This document shows, piece by piece, positions 27,147 to 36,992 of a DNA stretch of 51,839 bases. The number at the start of each line of letters is the position of its first letter. Position 1 is the first letter of the stretch. The translations under genes were made by a program, and so were the position numbers. This DNA comes from Opitutia bacterium UBA7350 (GTDB lineage: Bacteria; Verrucomicrobiota; Verrucomicrobiia; Opitutales; Coraliomargaritaceae): contig CATINC010000004.1 in the NCBI GenBank assembly GCA_949524905.1, positions 1-51,839 of the forward strand. The letters are read 5' to 3'. Below the pieces are notes generated by a model. It saw only the letters and a program-made list of their open reading frames with translations. It did no database searches and had not been told where the DNA came from.

Positions 27147-28235
27147 ATGATTGAATCCATTATAGATGGCAAAAAAGCTGAGCTTACACAAAGTTCTAAG
27201 CGCACCTCTCCGGTTGTTCTCAGTACCCGCATTCGGCTAGCTAGAAACTTGGTAGGCGTGCCATTTCCGCAACGTGCCAATCTGTCGCAACGTCGAGACG
27301 TTTTGTCCGATTGTGTCACGCAACTGGGACGTTTGGATATTATGAAATTAGGGACTTTTTTTGAATTAGAGGAACTTTCTAGTCTGGAAAAGCAGGTTTT
27401 ACTGGAGCGACACCTCATCAGTAATGAGCTAAAGGAGGGTGCGAAAGGATGTGGGGTATACATCAATTCAGATCAAACCTGTTCAATCATGATCAATGAG
27501 GAGGATCATATCCGCATCCAGTTCCTCAAAACAGGATTTAATCTGAAATCTTTGTGGAAGCGCATCAATGCATTTGATGATGCCATTGATGAGTATCTAG
27601 ATTTAGCCTATTCAAAAGACTTGGGATATCTTACAGCCTGCCCTACGAATCTTGGTACCGGTATGCGCGCATCCGTCATGATGCATCTGCCTGGACTGGT
27701 TCTGTCTGGGAATATGGATAAAATCACACGGGCCGTTGGGCAACTTGGAATAGTTGTTAGAGGTCACTTTGGGGAAGGCTCGGACGTCACGGGGCACATA
27801 TTTCAAATATCTAATCAGTATACTTTGGGTGAATCGGAGGCAGAAATTCTAGAACGTCTAGGCAATGTCTTGAAGGGCATAATCGATCAAGAGATCAATG
27901 CACGTTTCAAGTATCACGAAGAGCAGCCAGATTTATTACTGGATCAAATTGGTCGGGCCTATGGCGTGCTCCAAAACGCACATGTTCTTTCTTCAAATGA
28001 AGCGATGCAGGTGCTTTCTTTGATTCGGCTTGCGGTTGATTTTGGGTTTTTGCCTGAGACCCGTCGAGCCGAGGTCGACCGTTGCTTTATCGAGTGTCAA
28101 CCTGGTCATATTCAATACGATGCCAAAACAGACATCGAGCCGGAACTTCGCGACATTGCCCGTGCCGCTAAGCTTCGTTCCGTTTTCTCAAAACTTCCGC
28201 CCTTGTCTTTTGACAATAAGGATGAATCTAAATAA
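27147..28235 (+). CDS. mcsB: Protein-arginine kinase McsB
   Basis: 362 residues, the usual McsB length. The ATP:guanido phosphotransferase fold is shown by VLSTRIRLARNLVGVPFP near residue 25, the acidic MINEEDHIRIQ (about 115) and the nucleotide-site segment CPTNLGTGMRASVMMHLPGL (about 165-184). McsB phosphorylates arginines on misfolded proteins. Phosphoarginine is the degradation tag read by ClpC-ClpP. It sits between mcsA (2 bp) and clpC (11 bp), the same order as in Firmicutes, which supports a working tag-and-degrade system. No clpP or YwlE-type arginine phosphatase gene is in the window. Confidence 0.95.
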   Translation: MIESIIDGKKAELTQSSKRTSPVVLSTRIRLARNLVGVPFPQRANLSQRRDVLSDCVTQLGRLDIMKLGTFFELEELSSLEKQVLLERHLISNELKEGAKGCGVYINSDQTCSIMINEEDHIRIQFLKTGFNLKSLWKRINAFDDAIDEYLDLAYSKDLGYLTACPTNLGTGMRASVMMHLPGLVLSGNMDKITRAVGQLGIVVRGHFGEGSDVTGHIFQISNQYTLGESEAEILERLGNVLKGIIDQEINARFKYHEEQPDLLLDQIGRAYGVLQNAHVLSSNEAMQVLSLIRLAVDFGFLPETRRAEVDRCFIECQPGHIQYDAKTDIEPELRDIARAAKLRSVFSKLPPLSFDNKDESK

Positions 28236-28246
28236 GTTATATAATT

Positions 28247-30727
28247 ATGGAGCCGTTAAATAATTTTACTCCTAGAGCCCAACAGGCACTAGCGCTGTCA
28301 CGCAAAGAAGCGGATCGTTTTCATCACAATTATATTGGTACTGAGCATTTGCTCTTAGGTTTAATAAACTTAGGGCAGGGTGTAGCGGTTAATGTTTTAC
28401 AGAAGATGGGCTTAGATCTGCAGACCGTTCGTTCCGCAGTTGAGAAGCAAGTAGGCACCGGACCCGAAAGTAAGCCATCTGGAAGCATTCCATACACACC
28501 GAGAGTAAAGAAGGTTTTAGCATTAGCGCGTAAAGAAGCCAAGGGGCTGAATCATTCTTACATTGGCACAGAACATTTACTACTGGGTCTCTTGCGAGAA
28601 GGGGAAGGTGTTGCCGCTCGTGTGCTTAAATCACTCGATGTAGATATCGAACGTTGTCGCAACGAGATACTGGCTGAATTAGATCCTAATTTTACTGGAG
28701 AGGCAGAGGAGTCTACCGCGGGTGCCCCTTCGGGTACACAGGAAGAGCGCAAGGATTCAAAGACCCCTGCCCTGAAAGCTTTTGGACGAGATCTGACTGA
28801 GCTCGCAAAAGAGGGTGAAATGGATCCTGTAGTCGGTCGCAAAGACGAAATTCGTCGCGTCATTCAAATTTTATGCCGTCGGACGAAAAACAATCCTGTT
28901 TTAATTGGCGAAGCAGGCGTTGGCAAAACTGCAATTGTTGAGGGATTAGCTCAAGAAATTGCATCTGGAGCCGTGCCAGAGATTCTAGAGGACAAACGCG
29001 TGATTACATTAGATTTAGCGCTCATGGTTGCTGGGACAAAATATCGTGGTCAATTTGAAGAGCGTATAAAAGCTGTGATGGATGAAATTCGCCGCGCGAA
29101 AAATGTCATCATATTTATCGACGAATTACACACCATTGTTGGTGCGGGAGCCGCCGAAGGTGCGATGGACGCTTCTAATATTTTTAAACCTGCGCTCAGT
29201 CGCGGTGAGCTTCAATGCATCGGAGCCACTACTTTAGGCGAGTATCGTAAATACATAGAAAAGGACAGTGCCCTCGACCGTCGTTTTCAATCTGTAAAAG
29301 TCGATGCCCCCTCGATCGATGACACCATTCTCATCCTTAAGGGTATCCGTAGCAAATACGAGGAACATCACCGCTGTAATTTCAGTGATGAAGCCCTAGA
29401 GGTTGCGGCTAGGCTTTCTGAGCGTTACATAACATCAAGGTTTCTACCCGATAAGGCGATTGATGTAATTGATGAGGCGGGTGCGCGTGCAAGAATTGAA
29501 TCTTTAAAACGCCCACCTGAAATTGAGAAAATGAATCTCAAAATTGAGTCTGTTTGCGAAGAGAAGGAGAACGCAATTGGTAAGCAGCAATTTGAAGAGG
29601 CTGCCAAATTCCGCGATGAAGAGAAGACCCTTCGCAAGGAACAATCGGATGCCATTGAAGCTTGGAAGAAATCACGAGAGGAGAACCGGGTCACGGTTGG
29701 GGTGGACGAGTTGCTTCATGTCATTTCTGCTTGGACGGGAGTTCCGTTATCTCGAATGGAACAGGAAGAAAGTAAGAAATTGCTTGAACTTGAGACAAAA
29801 CTTCAAACAGAGGTAATTGGTCAGGATCGTGCAACTGAGGTGATTTCACGAGCCTTGCGTCGCTCACGTGCCGACCTTAAGGATCCCAAACGACCGATTG
29901 GATCATTTATGTTTCTTGGACCCACAGGAGTTGGTAAAACCCTTCTCGCAAAGGTGTTGGCGGAGGAAATGTTTGGTGAGAAAGATGCCATTATTCAGAT
30001 CGATATGTCTGAATACATGGAAAAATTTGCAGTTTCACGTCTGGTGGGCTCACCTCCAGGATACGTCGGATACGAAGAGGGCGGTCAATTGACCGAAGCA
30101 GTACGGCGCAAGCCTTATAGCGTTGTGCTTTTTGATGAAATTGAAAAAGCACATCCAGACGTTGTGCAATTATTGTTACAAGTATTAGAAGAAGGTCGCT
30201 TGACTGATAGCCTCGGTCGGAAAGTTGATTTTCGTAATACTATTCTCATTATGACTTCTAATGTTGGGGCTGAGATTCTCCAGCGAAACACATCGATGGG
30301 CTTCGGAGTCGAGCGCAACAACGAGGATGAGTATGAGAAAATTCGGGAAAAGATTCTGGATGAAACTAAGCGGGTATTTAAACCGGAGTTTCTCAATCGC
30401 CTGAATGAACTCGTTATCTTCCGATCACTCGGGCGAGAGGACATGCAATCAATCGTAACGCTTGAATTGCGTAACCTTGCCGATCGTTTAAAAGAACGTG
30501 ATCTTAACTTTGAATTTGATGATGCTGCGAAAAAATTTCTGATCGATAAAGGATATGATGACAAGTACGGCGCACGTCCACTAAGGCGGGCGGTAGAACG
30601 ACACGTCGAAGATGCCTTGGCGGAGGCATTACTCAGTGGCGACATCAAGCCCGGCGAGACCATCAAAGTAGAAACGAATGAGTCTGGGGAAGCACTAAAG
30701 TTTACCCAGGGCCATACTGTGAGTTAG
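28247..30727 (+). CDS. clpC: ATP-dependent Clp protease ATPase subunit ClpC
   Basis: 826 residues. Two Clp-N repeats lie at about 5-140 ([16 protein letters not shown], and [16 protein letters not shown] at 83-98). The first AAA+ module has Walker A GEAGVGKT (221-228) and Walker B VIIFIDE (287-293). The coiled middle domain has a UVR-like stretch near 440-475. The second AAA+ module has Walker A GPTGVGKT (558-565), and a Clp-D2 C-terminus follows ([16 protein letters not shown]). It unfolds substrates for ClpP. The Clp-N domain binds phosphoarginine in the McsB system. Its stop overlaps the convergent glycosylase gene by 4 bp. Confidence 0.97.
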   Translation: MEPLNNFTPRAQQALALSRKEADRFHHNYIGTEHLLLGLINLGQGVAVNVLQKMGLDLQTVRSAVEKQVGTGPESKPSGSIPYTPRVKKVLALARKEAKGLNHSYIGTEHLLLGLLREGEGVAARVLKSLDVDIERCRNEILAELDPNFTGEAEESTAGAPSGTQEERKDSKTPALKAFGRDLTELAKEGEMDPVVGRKDEIRRVIQILCRRTKNNPVLIGEAGVGKTAIVEGLAQEIASGAVPEILEDKRVITLDLALMVAGTKYRGQFEERIKAVMDEIRRAKNVIIFIDELHTIVGAGAAEGAMDASNIFKPALSRGELQCIGATTLGEYRKYIEKDSALDRRFQSVKVDAPSIDDTILILKGIRSKYEEHHRCNFSDEALEVAARLSERYITSRFLPDKAIDVIDEAGARARIESLKRPPEIEKMNLKIESVCEEKENAIGKQQFEEAAKFRDEEKTLRKEQSDAIEAWKKSREENRVTVGVDELLHVISAWTGVPLSRMEQEESKKLLELETKLQTEVIGQDRATEVISRALRRSRADLKDPKRPIGSFMFLGPTGVGKTLLAKVLAEEMFGEKDAIIQIDMSEYMEKFAVSRLVGSPPGYVGYEEGGQLTEAVRRKPYSVVLFDEIEKAHPDVVQLLLQVLEEGRLTDSLGRKVDFRNTILIMTSNVGAEILQRNTSMGFGVERNNEDEYEKIREKILDETKRVFKPEFLNRLNELVIFRSLGREDMQSIVTLELRNLADRLKERDLNFEFDDAAKKFLIDKGYDDKYGARPLRRAVERHVEDALAEALLSGDIKPGETIKVETNESGEALKFTQGHTVS

Positions 30728-31623
30728 TCTTTAGGGAGGAAATAGCCTTCCTGCTGCGAACTAATTGGCATGTCGGTCTTTTTCATGACTGCCAGCATGT
30801 CTTCCCATACCATGCGTTTGGTTTTAAGGGTATCATTTCGGAGCAGGTAGGCAGGGTGAAACGTTATCATAAGATCCACTCCTTCATATGAATGCCATTC
30901 TCCGCACATTTGTCCCATTCGTCGCTTGGGGTCAGGTCCAAGTAGGCCTGTGACGGCAGTGTTTCCGAGCGCAATGAGTACCTTAGGCTTTATGATTTCA
31001 ATTTGCGCCTTTAAATAGGGCATGCAGAAATTCATTTCCTCAAGTGTCGGCGGTCGATTCCCATAAGGTTTGTCGTGCTTGGGACGCCATTTTAAAATGT
31101 TGGCAAGATACACGGATTCGCGACTCAAGTCCATTGCGGTTATAATCTTCGTTAGTAACTGCCCAGCTGCGCCAACAAAAGGTTCGCCCGCCAGGGCTTC
31201 CTCCTGACCTGGAGCTTCTCCGCAAAAGAATATGTCCGCCTCAGCGGGCCCGGATCCAAATACAACTTTACCATCTTTACTCAGGTTAGTGTTGCAGGTT
31301 TTGCACTGCTCAACCATTTTACGAAGCGCCTCAAGTTGTTGCTGAGGATCGCAATCGGGTAATTCAATAGTAGGCGGATCTGGAAAAAATGGCTTAGCTG
31401 CCGCTTCCGGTGAAATGGGTTTTGTTTTGCTTTTTATGGGACTAGCTGTGTTTTCCACCGTCTCTTTCTTCTCGGAAAGATCCCTTTTTTTGAAGCTAGA
31501 TGGTTGCTCATAATGAAGAGCTTTTACTTGTGCTAGAGTTTCAGGCTGGATGCTTACCCGTTCTATTCCTGCTTCTTTCAAGCGGTTGAGCTCTTCGTAT
31601 ACAGCGGCTATTTCCTGAGACAT
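30724..31623 (-). CDS. Uracil-DNA glycosylase, family 4-like
   Basis: 299 residues from the ATG at 31623; a GTG at 31641 is also possible. The first 95 residues are a low-complexity, charged extension. Then come GEAPGQEEALAGEPFVG (135-151, catalytic motif) and HPAYLLRN (256-263, the DNA-intercalation motif). NILKWRPKHDKPYGNRPPT is the conserved central segment. The family excises uracil from DNA and usually holds a 4Fe-4S cluster with four cysteines. C107, C110 and C200 are in place, but the third position (normally KCRP) is tryptophan, W179. The cluster may therefore be incomplete. It probably shares a transcript with hflX, 52 bp upstream. Confidence 0.88.
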   Translation of the reverse strand: MSQEIAAVYEELNRLKEAGIERVSIQPETLAQVKALHYEQPSSFKKRDLSEKKETVENTASPIKSKTKPISPEAAAKPFFPDPPTIELPDCDPQQQLEALRKMVEQCKTCNTNLSKDGKVVFGSGPAEADIFFCGEAPGQEEALAGEPFVGAAGQLLTKIITAMDLSRESVYLANILKWRPKHDKPYGNRPPTLEEMNFCMPYLKAQIEIIKPKVLIALGNTAVTGLLGPDPKRRMGQMCGEWHSYEGVDLMITFHPAYLLRNDTLKTKRMVWEDMLAVMKKTDMPISSQQEGYFLPKD

Positions 31624-31675
31624 GGCATTACCATTGTACACCTCTGTCTAGGGGTCGAGCAGGATTTTTTCTATA

Positions 31676-32971
31676 TTAGGCCTGCCCAGTTGTCATCACG
31701 TAGGGTGCAACGGTTGATTCAAGGCGTTTGGGGATTGCGCTTACAAGATAGGTGCCGTCGTCTCGACTCTCTTCCTTGCGAACTGTTCCTTCGCGGTGAA
31801 GTCGTGCAACTAGATCATAGCGCTCGTGAGGAATTAAGAGTCGAATTTGGGCAAATTCTGCCTCTATGATGGCCTGCATTCGTCCCTGTAATGCATTCAT
31901 CCCTGCCCCCGTATGAGCACTTAAAAATATAGCCTCAGGATGTTGCATCTTAAGGTCTTCAATGCGGTTTGCATCCCAGAGATCATCGATCTTGTTAAAT
32001 ACGGTTAGGGTTCGTTTATTTTTAACACCAAGTTCGGCAAGTACCTTGAGTGTAGTTTCGGCGTGCGCCTCTACTTCAGGACTATTGATATCCAATAGAT
32101 GGATGAGGAAATTTGAAACAACAGCTTCCTCAAGGGTCGCCTTGAAGGCATCTACTAATCGGTGGGGAAGGTTACGTACAAATCCAACGGTATCCGTGAT
32201 GACTAGAGGTTGACCATTGGGTAGTTCACATCGTCTAGAAGTTGGATCTAAGGTAGCAAATAGTTTGTCTTCTGCTAAAATATTAGCCTGTGTTAAGTGG
32301 TTGAGTAGGGAGGATTTTCCAGCGTTGGTGTAACCCACAATGGCACATGTGGGAACAGGTACGGTCATTCGCTTTTTGCGTTGTAGGTGGCGGTGTTGGA
32401 TAACACTCTCCAGTTCTTTTCGGACTCTTGAAATTTGGTTACGCACCATCCGTTGGTCCATTTCTAATTGAGTCTCACCTGCATCTCGCTGGATAGCGCC
32501 ACCACCGCGTTGACGGTCGAGATGCGTCCAAGCACGTTTTAATCGTGGGAGGTTATACTCAAGACGTGCTAATTCAACTTGCAGGACCGCTTCTTTGGTG
32601 CGGGCCCGGTCGCCAAAGATATCTAAAATGACCTCTTGTCGATCAATCACCAAAATTTTATCTTTAGCAACCGCTTCCCAATTGCGTTGCTGCGCTGGGG
32701 TCAACTCGTTATCGAAAACGATGACGTCGCAGTCATGAGACTGTGCTTCTTCAACTAATGCCTCGGCTTTACCGGAACCGAGTAGAAGTTTTGCCTGAGG
32801 TTTGCGAACTGTTAGCATGGTTTCATGACAAATACTGATACCAAGAGTGGTGACTAGTTCGCGTAATTCATCTAGTAAGCTACGTGTTTCCTTGACTTCG
32901 ATACCGGGTAGGGTGATCCCGATGAGCATAGCTCGTTCGACCATCTTTGGTTTTTCTTTTACGTCGTGCAC
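31676..32971 (-). CDS. hflX: Ribosome-associated GTPase HflX
   Basis: 431 residues. The GTG at 32971 is chosen because the segment after it (VKEKPKMVERAMLIGI) looks like the conserved HflX start. An ATG at 32944 would remove nine of those residues. The N-terminal HflX domain contains the glycine-rich LLLGSGKAE, followed by QRGGGAIQRDAGETQLE. The G domain has Walker A GYTNAGKS (213-220), DTVGF (G3) and NKIDD (G4). HflX splits stalled or hibernating ribosomes after stress. It is divergent from the beta-helix gene with about 110 bp between them. Confidence 0.96.
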   Translation of the reverse strand: MHDVKEKPKMVERAMLIGITLPGIEVKETRSLLDELRELVTTLGISICHETMLTVRKPQAKLLLGSGKAEALVEEAQSHDCDVIVFDNELTPAQQRNWEAVAKDKILVIDRQEVILDIFGDRARTKEAVLQVELARLEYNLPRLKRAWTHLDRQRGGGAIQRDAGETQLEMDQRMVRNQISRVRKELESVIQHRHLQRKKRMTVPVPTCAIVGYTNAGKSSLLNHLTQANILAEDKLFATLDPTSRRCELPNGQPLVITDTVGFVRNLPHRLVDAFKATLEEAVVSNFLIHLLDINSPEVEAHAETTLKVLAELGVKNKRTLTVFNKIDDLWDANRIEDLKMQHPEAIFLSAHTGAGMNALQGRMQAIIEAEFAQIRLLIPHERYDLVARLHREGTVRKEESRDDGTYLVSAIPKRLESTVAPYVMTTGQA

Positions 32972-33082
32972 AGATTCTTAAGGGATTGTTCCGTTATGGG
33001 ACTGAAGTAATAAAACAACAGTTCTCGATGGCCTTGGCAATTTTTGAATGGCTTGTTTTGAAATCTTGGTTTTTCTAAAAGT

Positions 33083-33763
33083 ATGCACGCCAATGAATTA
33101 TTCCAGTTTCCCGATTCGCTCCCCTTTGATACGTACTTCTTGCCTGAGGTGGCTCCATGGCTATGGGTACAACAAATTAAGAAAGCGCTCGCAGAGTTTG
33201 ATTTTTCAGCACCCTTACCGAAAGTGCCGGCTGGTTTTAATATAGAGGGGCCTGTTTTTATTGCATCTGGAGTACAATTACCTGCTTACGGCTCAATTTC
33301 TGGGCCAGCTTTTATCGGACCTAATTGCGAACTGCGTCCTGGAGTTTATCTCCGGGGTAATGTCATAGTTGGCAGAAATTGCGTGCTTGGTAATTCCTGT
33401 GAATTTAAGAACTGCCTGCTCCTCGATGATGTCCAGGTGCCGCATTATAGCTATGTCGGGGATTCCGTCTTAGGAAATAAAGCTCACCTAGGCGCAGGTG
33501 CGATAAGCTCTAATTTACGATTGGATCAGGCTGAAGTTACGTTAAAAGATTTTGATGGCCAGCACCACGCAAGTGGAATGCGTAAATTAGGGGCTCTGGT
33601 AGGTGATTCGGCAGAGGTGGGCTGTAACGCCGTCCTAAATCCTGGATCGATCCTAGGCAAACGAGCATTGGTGGCGCCGACTTTGTCATTTAGGGGTACA
33701 TTACAGGCAGATAAAATGGCTTTTGGGACGCCTACGGTTAAGACGGCACCTCGTATGAATTAG
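33083..33763 (+). CDS. Left-handed beta-helix protein, GlmU C-terminus-like
   Basis: 226 residues. After an N-terminal helical stretch (about 1-45) come hexapeptide repeats of a left-handed beta-helix (IEGPVFIASGVQL, ISGPAFIGPNCELRPGVYLRGNVIVGRNCVLGNSCEFKNC split over several turns). VPHYSYVGDSVLG and HLGAGAISSNL follow, recalling the acetyltransferase half of GlmU. The nucleotidyltransferase half is missing, so it cannot make UDP-GlcNAc alone. It may be an acyltransferase or a nucleotide-sugar-binding relative. It converges on a HAD phosphatase with a 4-bp overlap at the stops. Confidence 0.85.
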   Translation: MHANELFQFPDSLPFDTYFLPEVAPWLWVQQIKKALAEFDFSAPLPKVPAGFNIEGPVFIASGVQLPAYGSISGPAFIGPNCELRPGVYLRGNVIVGRNCVLGNSCEFKNCLLLDDVQVPHYSYVGDSVLGNKAHLGAGAISSNLRLDQAEVTLKDFDGQHHASGMRKLGALVGDSAEVGCNAVLNPGSILGKRALVAPTLSFRGTLQADKMAFGTPTVKTAPRMN

Positions 33764-34413
33764 GCCTTTAACTCTGTGAGGAGAGTATTGAGGTTGGCAA
33801 AGGTAGCGGTACTGCCAGCATTCCGCAACTCCGCTTCACTGTGCGCGCCCGTAGCAACGCTAAAACAGGCGATTCCTGCCGCCTGGGCTGTGACAACATC
33901 CGTTGGAGAATCTCCGATCAAAATACTAGCATCTGCTGCTGCGCTAATAGCTTTAAGAACAGTATGCGTAAGTTCAGGTGCGGGCTTATTCCATTCGGTA
34001 TCACCATTACCGAGACAAACTTTTGCAAAACGATCGAAGCCGCAGTAATGACTAACAGCGCGAGCGGTTATTCCATGCTTGTTTGTTAAAATGGCTTGCG
34101 CAATATTTTGATGCTTCAGGAATTCCATACAAGGGAGGGCGCCGTCTAGAATCTCAAGACCGTCGTACATCATTTCTGGAAAGCGAGTTCTGAAAGCTGC
34201 ACAGGCAGCATCCAATTGATTCGCCTCAACAAAGAGCTCCATTGTACTGGCCATTGGTCCACCAAGGCTTCGACGGATAGCTTGTGGCTCAGGTGTAGGG
34301 TACCCAAGTTCAGAAATGATCGTCTCATAACATCGAACGATGGCAACAGTTTGGTCGATGAGGGTCCCATCTAAGTCCCAAAGGACGGCGTTGGGTTTTG
34401 CTAAGTTTGGCAT
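33760..34413 (-). CDS. HAD-superfamily phosphatase (phosphoglycolate phosphatase-like)
   Basis: 217 residues. HAD motif I is WDLDGTLID (12-20), motif II is ILTNK (about 112) and motifs III/IV are NKPAPE and IGDSPTDVVTA. An alpha-helical cap lies between motifs I and II, as in Gph/PGP-type enzymes. It hydrolyses a small phosphate ester, probably 2-phosphoglycolate or a sugar phosphate; the substrate is not readable. It starts 3 bp after the stop of a paralogue of nearly the same length, so the two are a tandem duplicate in one transcript. Confidence 0.9.
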   Translation of the reverse strand: MPNLAKPNAVLWDLDGTLIDQTVAIVRCYETIISELGYPTPEPQAIRRSLGGPMASTMELFVEANQLDAACAAFRTRFPEMMYDGLEILDGALPCMEFLKHQNIAQAILTNKHGITARAVSHYCGFDRFAKVCLGNGDTEWNKPAPELTHTVLKAISAAADASILIGDSPTDVVTAQAAGIACFSVATGAHSEAELRNAGSTATFANLNTLLTELKA

Positions 34414-34416
34414 GCC

Positions 34417-35076
34417 TTAAAGTAGTTTAGGAGCTTGTATTTTGAAGACCTTTGTCGCTAATTCAAAGAGATTTTGAAAAACTTCATCCGCCTGAGTGTC
34501 TGATTTTAGGGCCTCGATTGTATGTGAACCAGTAGCAACCAAATAGCTTTTTAAATTTCCTGCGCTAGCCGCCTCTGCGTCAAAGGGGGAATCACCTATC
34601 AAGCAAGTAGTAGCCGAATGCGCACCTAATTTTTTGAGGGCGAGCTCGGTGAACTCAGGCTCGGGTTTACGGTAAGGACTGTCATCTGTCCCCAGTATCA
34701 GTTCAAAGAAGTGGCTGAGTTTGAGGTGTTCTAGCACGGCACGGGCATGTTTGCCGTATTTATTTGTAAAGACCGCCAATTGGAAACCTTTAGCGTATAG
34801 CGATTCTAATAAAAATTCTGCACCCGGCAAAAGGCTTAGTTTTTGTAGCATGACACGATCAAAATATTCATGGAAGTAGGGAAGAGCGTTAGGTATATTA
34901 TCTTTCCCAATAAGCTTACTGAGTGTGACGGGTAGCGAGCCGCCTACGGTCTTTTTTACGGTTTCATAATTTGAAACGGGTAGACCAAGCGACCTTTGAG
35001 CATGTGCAATACTCAAATGTATTGCTGAAAAATGGTCGATTAGAGTGCCATCTAGGTCAAAGAGTACCGTTTGCAT
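34417..35076 (-). CDS. HAD-superfamily phosphatase, paralogue of the next gene
   Basis: 219 residues. Motif I is FDLDGTLID (6-14), motif II is VFTNKYGKHARAV, and motifs III/IV are RKPEPEFTELALKKLG and IGDSPFDAEAA. The cap domain shares the VGGSLPVTL/LGGPMAST-type loop with the neighbouring gene, which supports duplication. A small-molecule phosphatase with unknown substrate. First gene of a two-gene leftward unit; it is divergent from the SGNH esterase with about 57 bp between starts. Confidence 0.9.
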   Translation of the reverse strand: MQTVLFDLDGTLIDHFSAIHLSIAHAQRSLGLPVSNYETVKKTVGGSLPVTLSKLIGKDNIPNALPYFHEYFDRVMLQKLSLLPGAEFLLESLYAKGFQLAVFTNKYGKHARAVLEHLKLSHFFELILGTDDSPYRKPEPEFTELALKKLGAHSATTCLIGDSPFDAEAASAGNLKSYLVATGSHTIEALKSDTQADEVFQNLFELATKVFKIQAPKLL

Positions 35077-35133
35077 AAAACTTGTTTGAACACGGTGCGC
35101 CTTTAAAGCAAGGTTGTCTCTTATATCTTCTTT

Positions 35134-36561
35134 ATGAAATACCTTTGTACCTATTCTCTTCTGCTATTTTTGCTTGTCTGCTTTCAAGCATCCGCGACCG
35201 CAAAGCCCGTACCACAATTTAAAAGCGGCGATCGTGTTTGCTTTATTGGTGATAGCATTACACATGGCGGATCTTACCATTCAAATGTATATCTTTACTA
35301 TTTGACGCGCTTTCCGGAGCGCAAATTTCGTATCTGGAACAAGGGAATAAGCGGTAACCAAGCCTCTCATGTATTGCAACGATTTCAGACGGATATCGCC
35401 AGTGAGTCGCCAACGGTTTCTACCCTCATGCTGGGAATGAACGATGTCGGTCGCTGGCTTTATGGAACCGACAAAACCGATCCCACCTCCCTGAAATATC
35501 AGGCATCACAACTAAAATCTTACTATACGAACATGCGGGCGGTCGTCGAGAAGCTTGAGGCCATCGGGAGCGAGGTTATCTTCATCACGCCCTCAATTTA
35601 CGACCAGACCGCTGAGTTGGAACGTGCAAATAACTTCGGCACAAATGATGCATTGGCTCAGTGCGCAAGTTTTATCGACCGTACTGCTGCTGTTCGAGCT
35701 GAGGGCTATGTCGATTTTTACTATCCTATGCTTGAGATTAATACTCAGCTCCAGCGTGCTGATCCAAAGGCTACTATCGTTGGAAATGACCGGGTGCATC
35801 CGAGTTGGGACCCCGGACACTTTGTTATGGCATACCAATTCTTAAAAGCACAGGCAGTCCCAAAATTAGTTTCTAAGGTCGTGCTTGATGCACGGTATAG
35901 AAAAGTGCTCGAAGTTGAACAAGCCACTGTTTCACAAATACAATCTAAGCGAGGCAGTTTCACTTTTACAGTTTTAGAGTCAGCCTTACCGTTTCCACAA
36001 ACAGAGTCTATTTCTAAGGGTCTTGCGCTCGTTCCCTTTGAAGAAGAAATGAATCAGCAAATACTTTCCATCCAGAGTCTCCCCGACGGAGATTATACCC
36101 TTACGATTGATAGTGTTAAAGTCGGTTCATGGTCGGCCAAGGCTCTTAAGAAGGGCATTAATCTCGCTTCAGTTGAGACTACCCCGCAATTCCAACAAGC
36201 CTTGAGTGTAAAAGCACTCAATGATGAACGCGCCAAACAAGAAGGGCGCCTGCGTTCTGCTGCATTGGTTTACTACGGCAGCGGCCTGTATCAGTCAGAT
36301 GTTGATTTAGAAGACAATGAAGCAGTTCAAGCTGTTTTGGACGCTAGACTTGAGACATTCAAAGGAGAGCCCTGGCACGGATACATGAAACAACAATATC
36401 GTGCGTATTTACCTATAAAAGCGGAAGAAAATGACATTCATGCAAGTTTGAATAGTCTTCAACAAAAACTTTATCAAGCTAACCAGCCTGTGGCGCATTG
36501 CTACCAAATCACTCGAAGCAAGTCGGGCGAGGGGTTCGGTAAACCTTCAAAGGGTGATTGA
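35134..36561 (+). CDS. Exported SGNH/GDSL-type esterase
   Basis: 475 residues. The signal peptide is residues 1-23 (YSLLLFLLVCFQASATA). The nucleophile is S41 in CFIGDSITHGG (block I), with GNQASHV (block II, G) and LMLGMNDVG (block III, N). The catalytic Asp-His pair is in NDRVHPSWDPG. The SGNH domain ends near 250. The remaining 225 residues are a less clear C-terminal domain containing a beta-rich stretch (SIQSLPDGDYTLTIDSVKVG). It probably deacylates a glycan or other ester outside the cytoplasm, such as acetylated polysaccharide, although it stands apart from the two glycan loci. Confidence 0.88.
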   Translation: MKYLCTYSLLLFLLVCFQASATAKPVPQFKSGDRVCFIGDSITHGGSYHSNVYLYYLTRFPERKFRIWNKGISGNQASHVLQRFQTDIASESPTVSTLMLGMNDVGRWLYGTDKTDPTSLKYQASQLKSYYTNMRAVVEKLEAIGSEVIFITPSIYDQTAELERANNFGTNDALAQCASFIDRTAAVRAEGYVDFYYPMLEINTQLQRADPKATIVGNDRVHPSWDPGHFVMAYQFLKAQAVPKLVSKVVLDARYRKVLEVEQATVSQIQSKRGSFTFTVLESALPFPQTESISKGLALVPFEEEMNQQILSIQSLPDGDYTLTIDSVKVGSWSAKALKKGINLASVETTPQFQQALSVKALNDERAKQEGRLRSAALVYYGSGLYQSDVDLEDNEAVQAVLDARLETFKGEPWHGYMKQQYRAYLPIKAEENDIHASLNSLQQKLYQANQPVAHCYQITRSKSGEGFGKPSKGD

Positions 36562-36601
36562 CAATAGTAGGCGCATTCGTGAACGTACTAGGCTCTATTA
36601 T

Positions 36602-36679
<78 letters not shown>

Positions 36680-36992
36680 TTCTTTGTAGAGGCTAAATCA
36701 AAAGAGCTTTAGTTGTCGTAAGTTTATCATTTGCTCACTTTTGAAGTTATTGGCTATTCGCAAGTTAAATCAGTATATTCGTCATTAGGGCAAAAATGTT
36801 TTTAAGATTGTAATTCTCTGCCGGGGGATTGCCTTCGTGGTTTATCTTACTGCTATTAAGTCCATTACAGGTAAATGTAGGATATTTGAAGATTACTTGG
36901 ATTCCCTTAATCTTACTTTGGTTGTATGAGGACCTTGCATTAAACTAACCCAATTGAATTCTTAGAGCAATAGACCTTAGAGTCTTAATAAA
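36680..36992. other. 313-bp region without a gene between tRNA-His and the sulfatase locus
   Basis: No convincing reading frame, RNA or repeat is seen. The stretch is AT-rich and has no copy of the tRNA 3' end that would mark an attachment site. It contains only small imperfect repeats. It could be an old island edge or the promoter region of the plus-strand sulfatases. Confidence 0.5.

Noticed and set aside
30115-30666. A 183-codon minus-strand frame inside clpC
   Set aside because: Ser/Arg-rich translation typical of the antisense of a conserved gene; clpC is unambiguous here.
36558-36601. TTGACA at 36558-36563 and TATTAT at 36596-36601 as a tRNA-His promoter
   Set aside because: Spacing is 32 bp, and TATTAT would place the transcript start inside the tRNA. 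No good -10 is found at 16-18 bp.
36680-36992. Possible attachment site or gene remnant beside tRNA-His
   Set aside because: No copy of the tRNA 3' end and no integrase or transposase remnant could be seen in the window.
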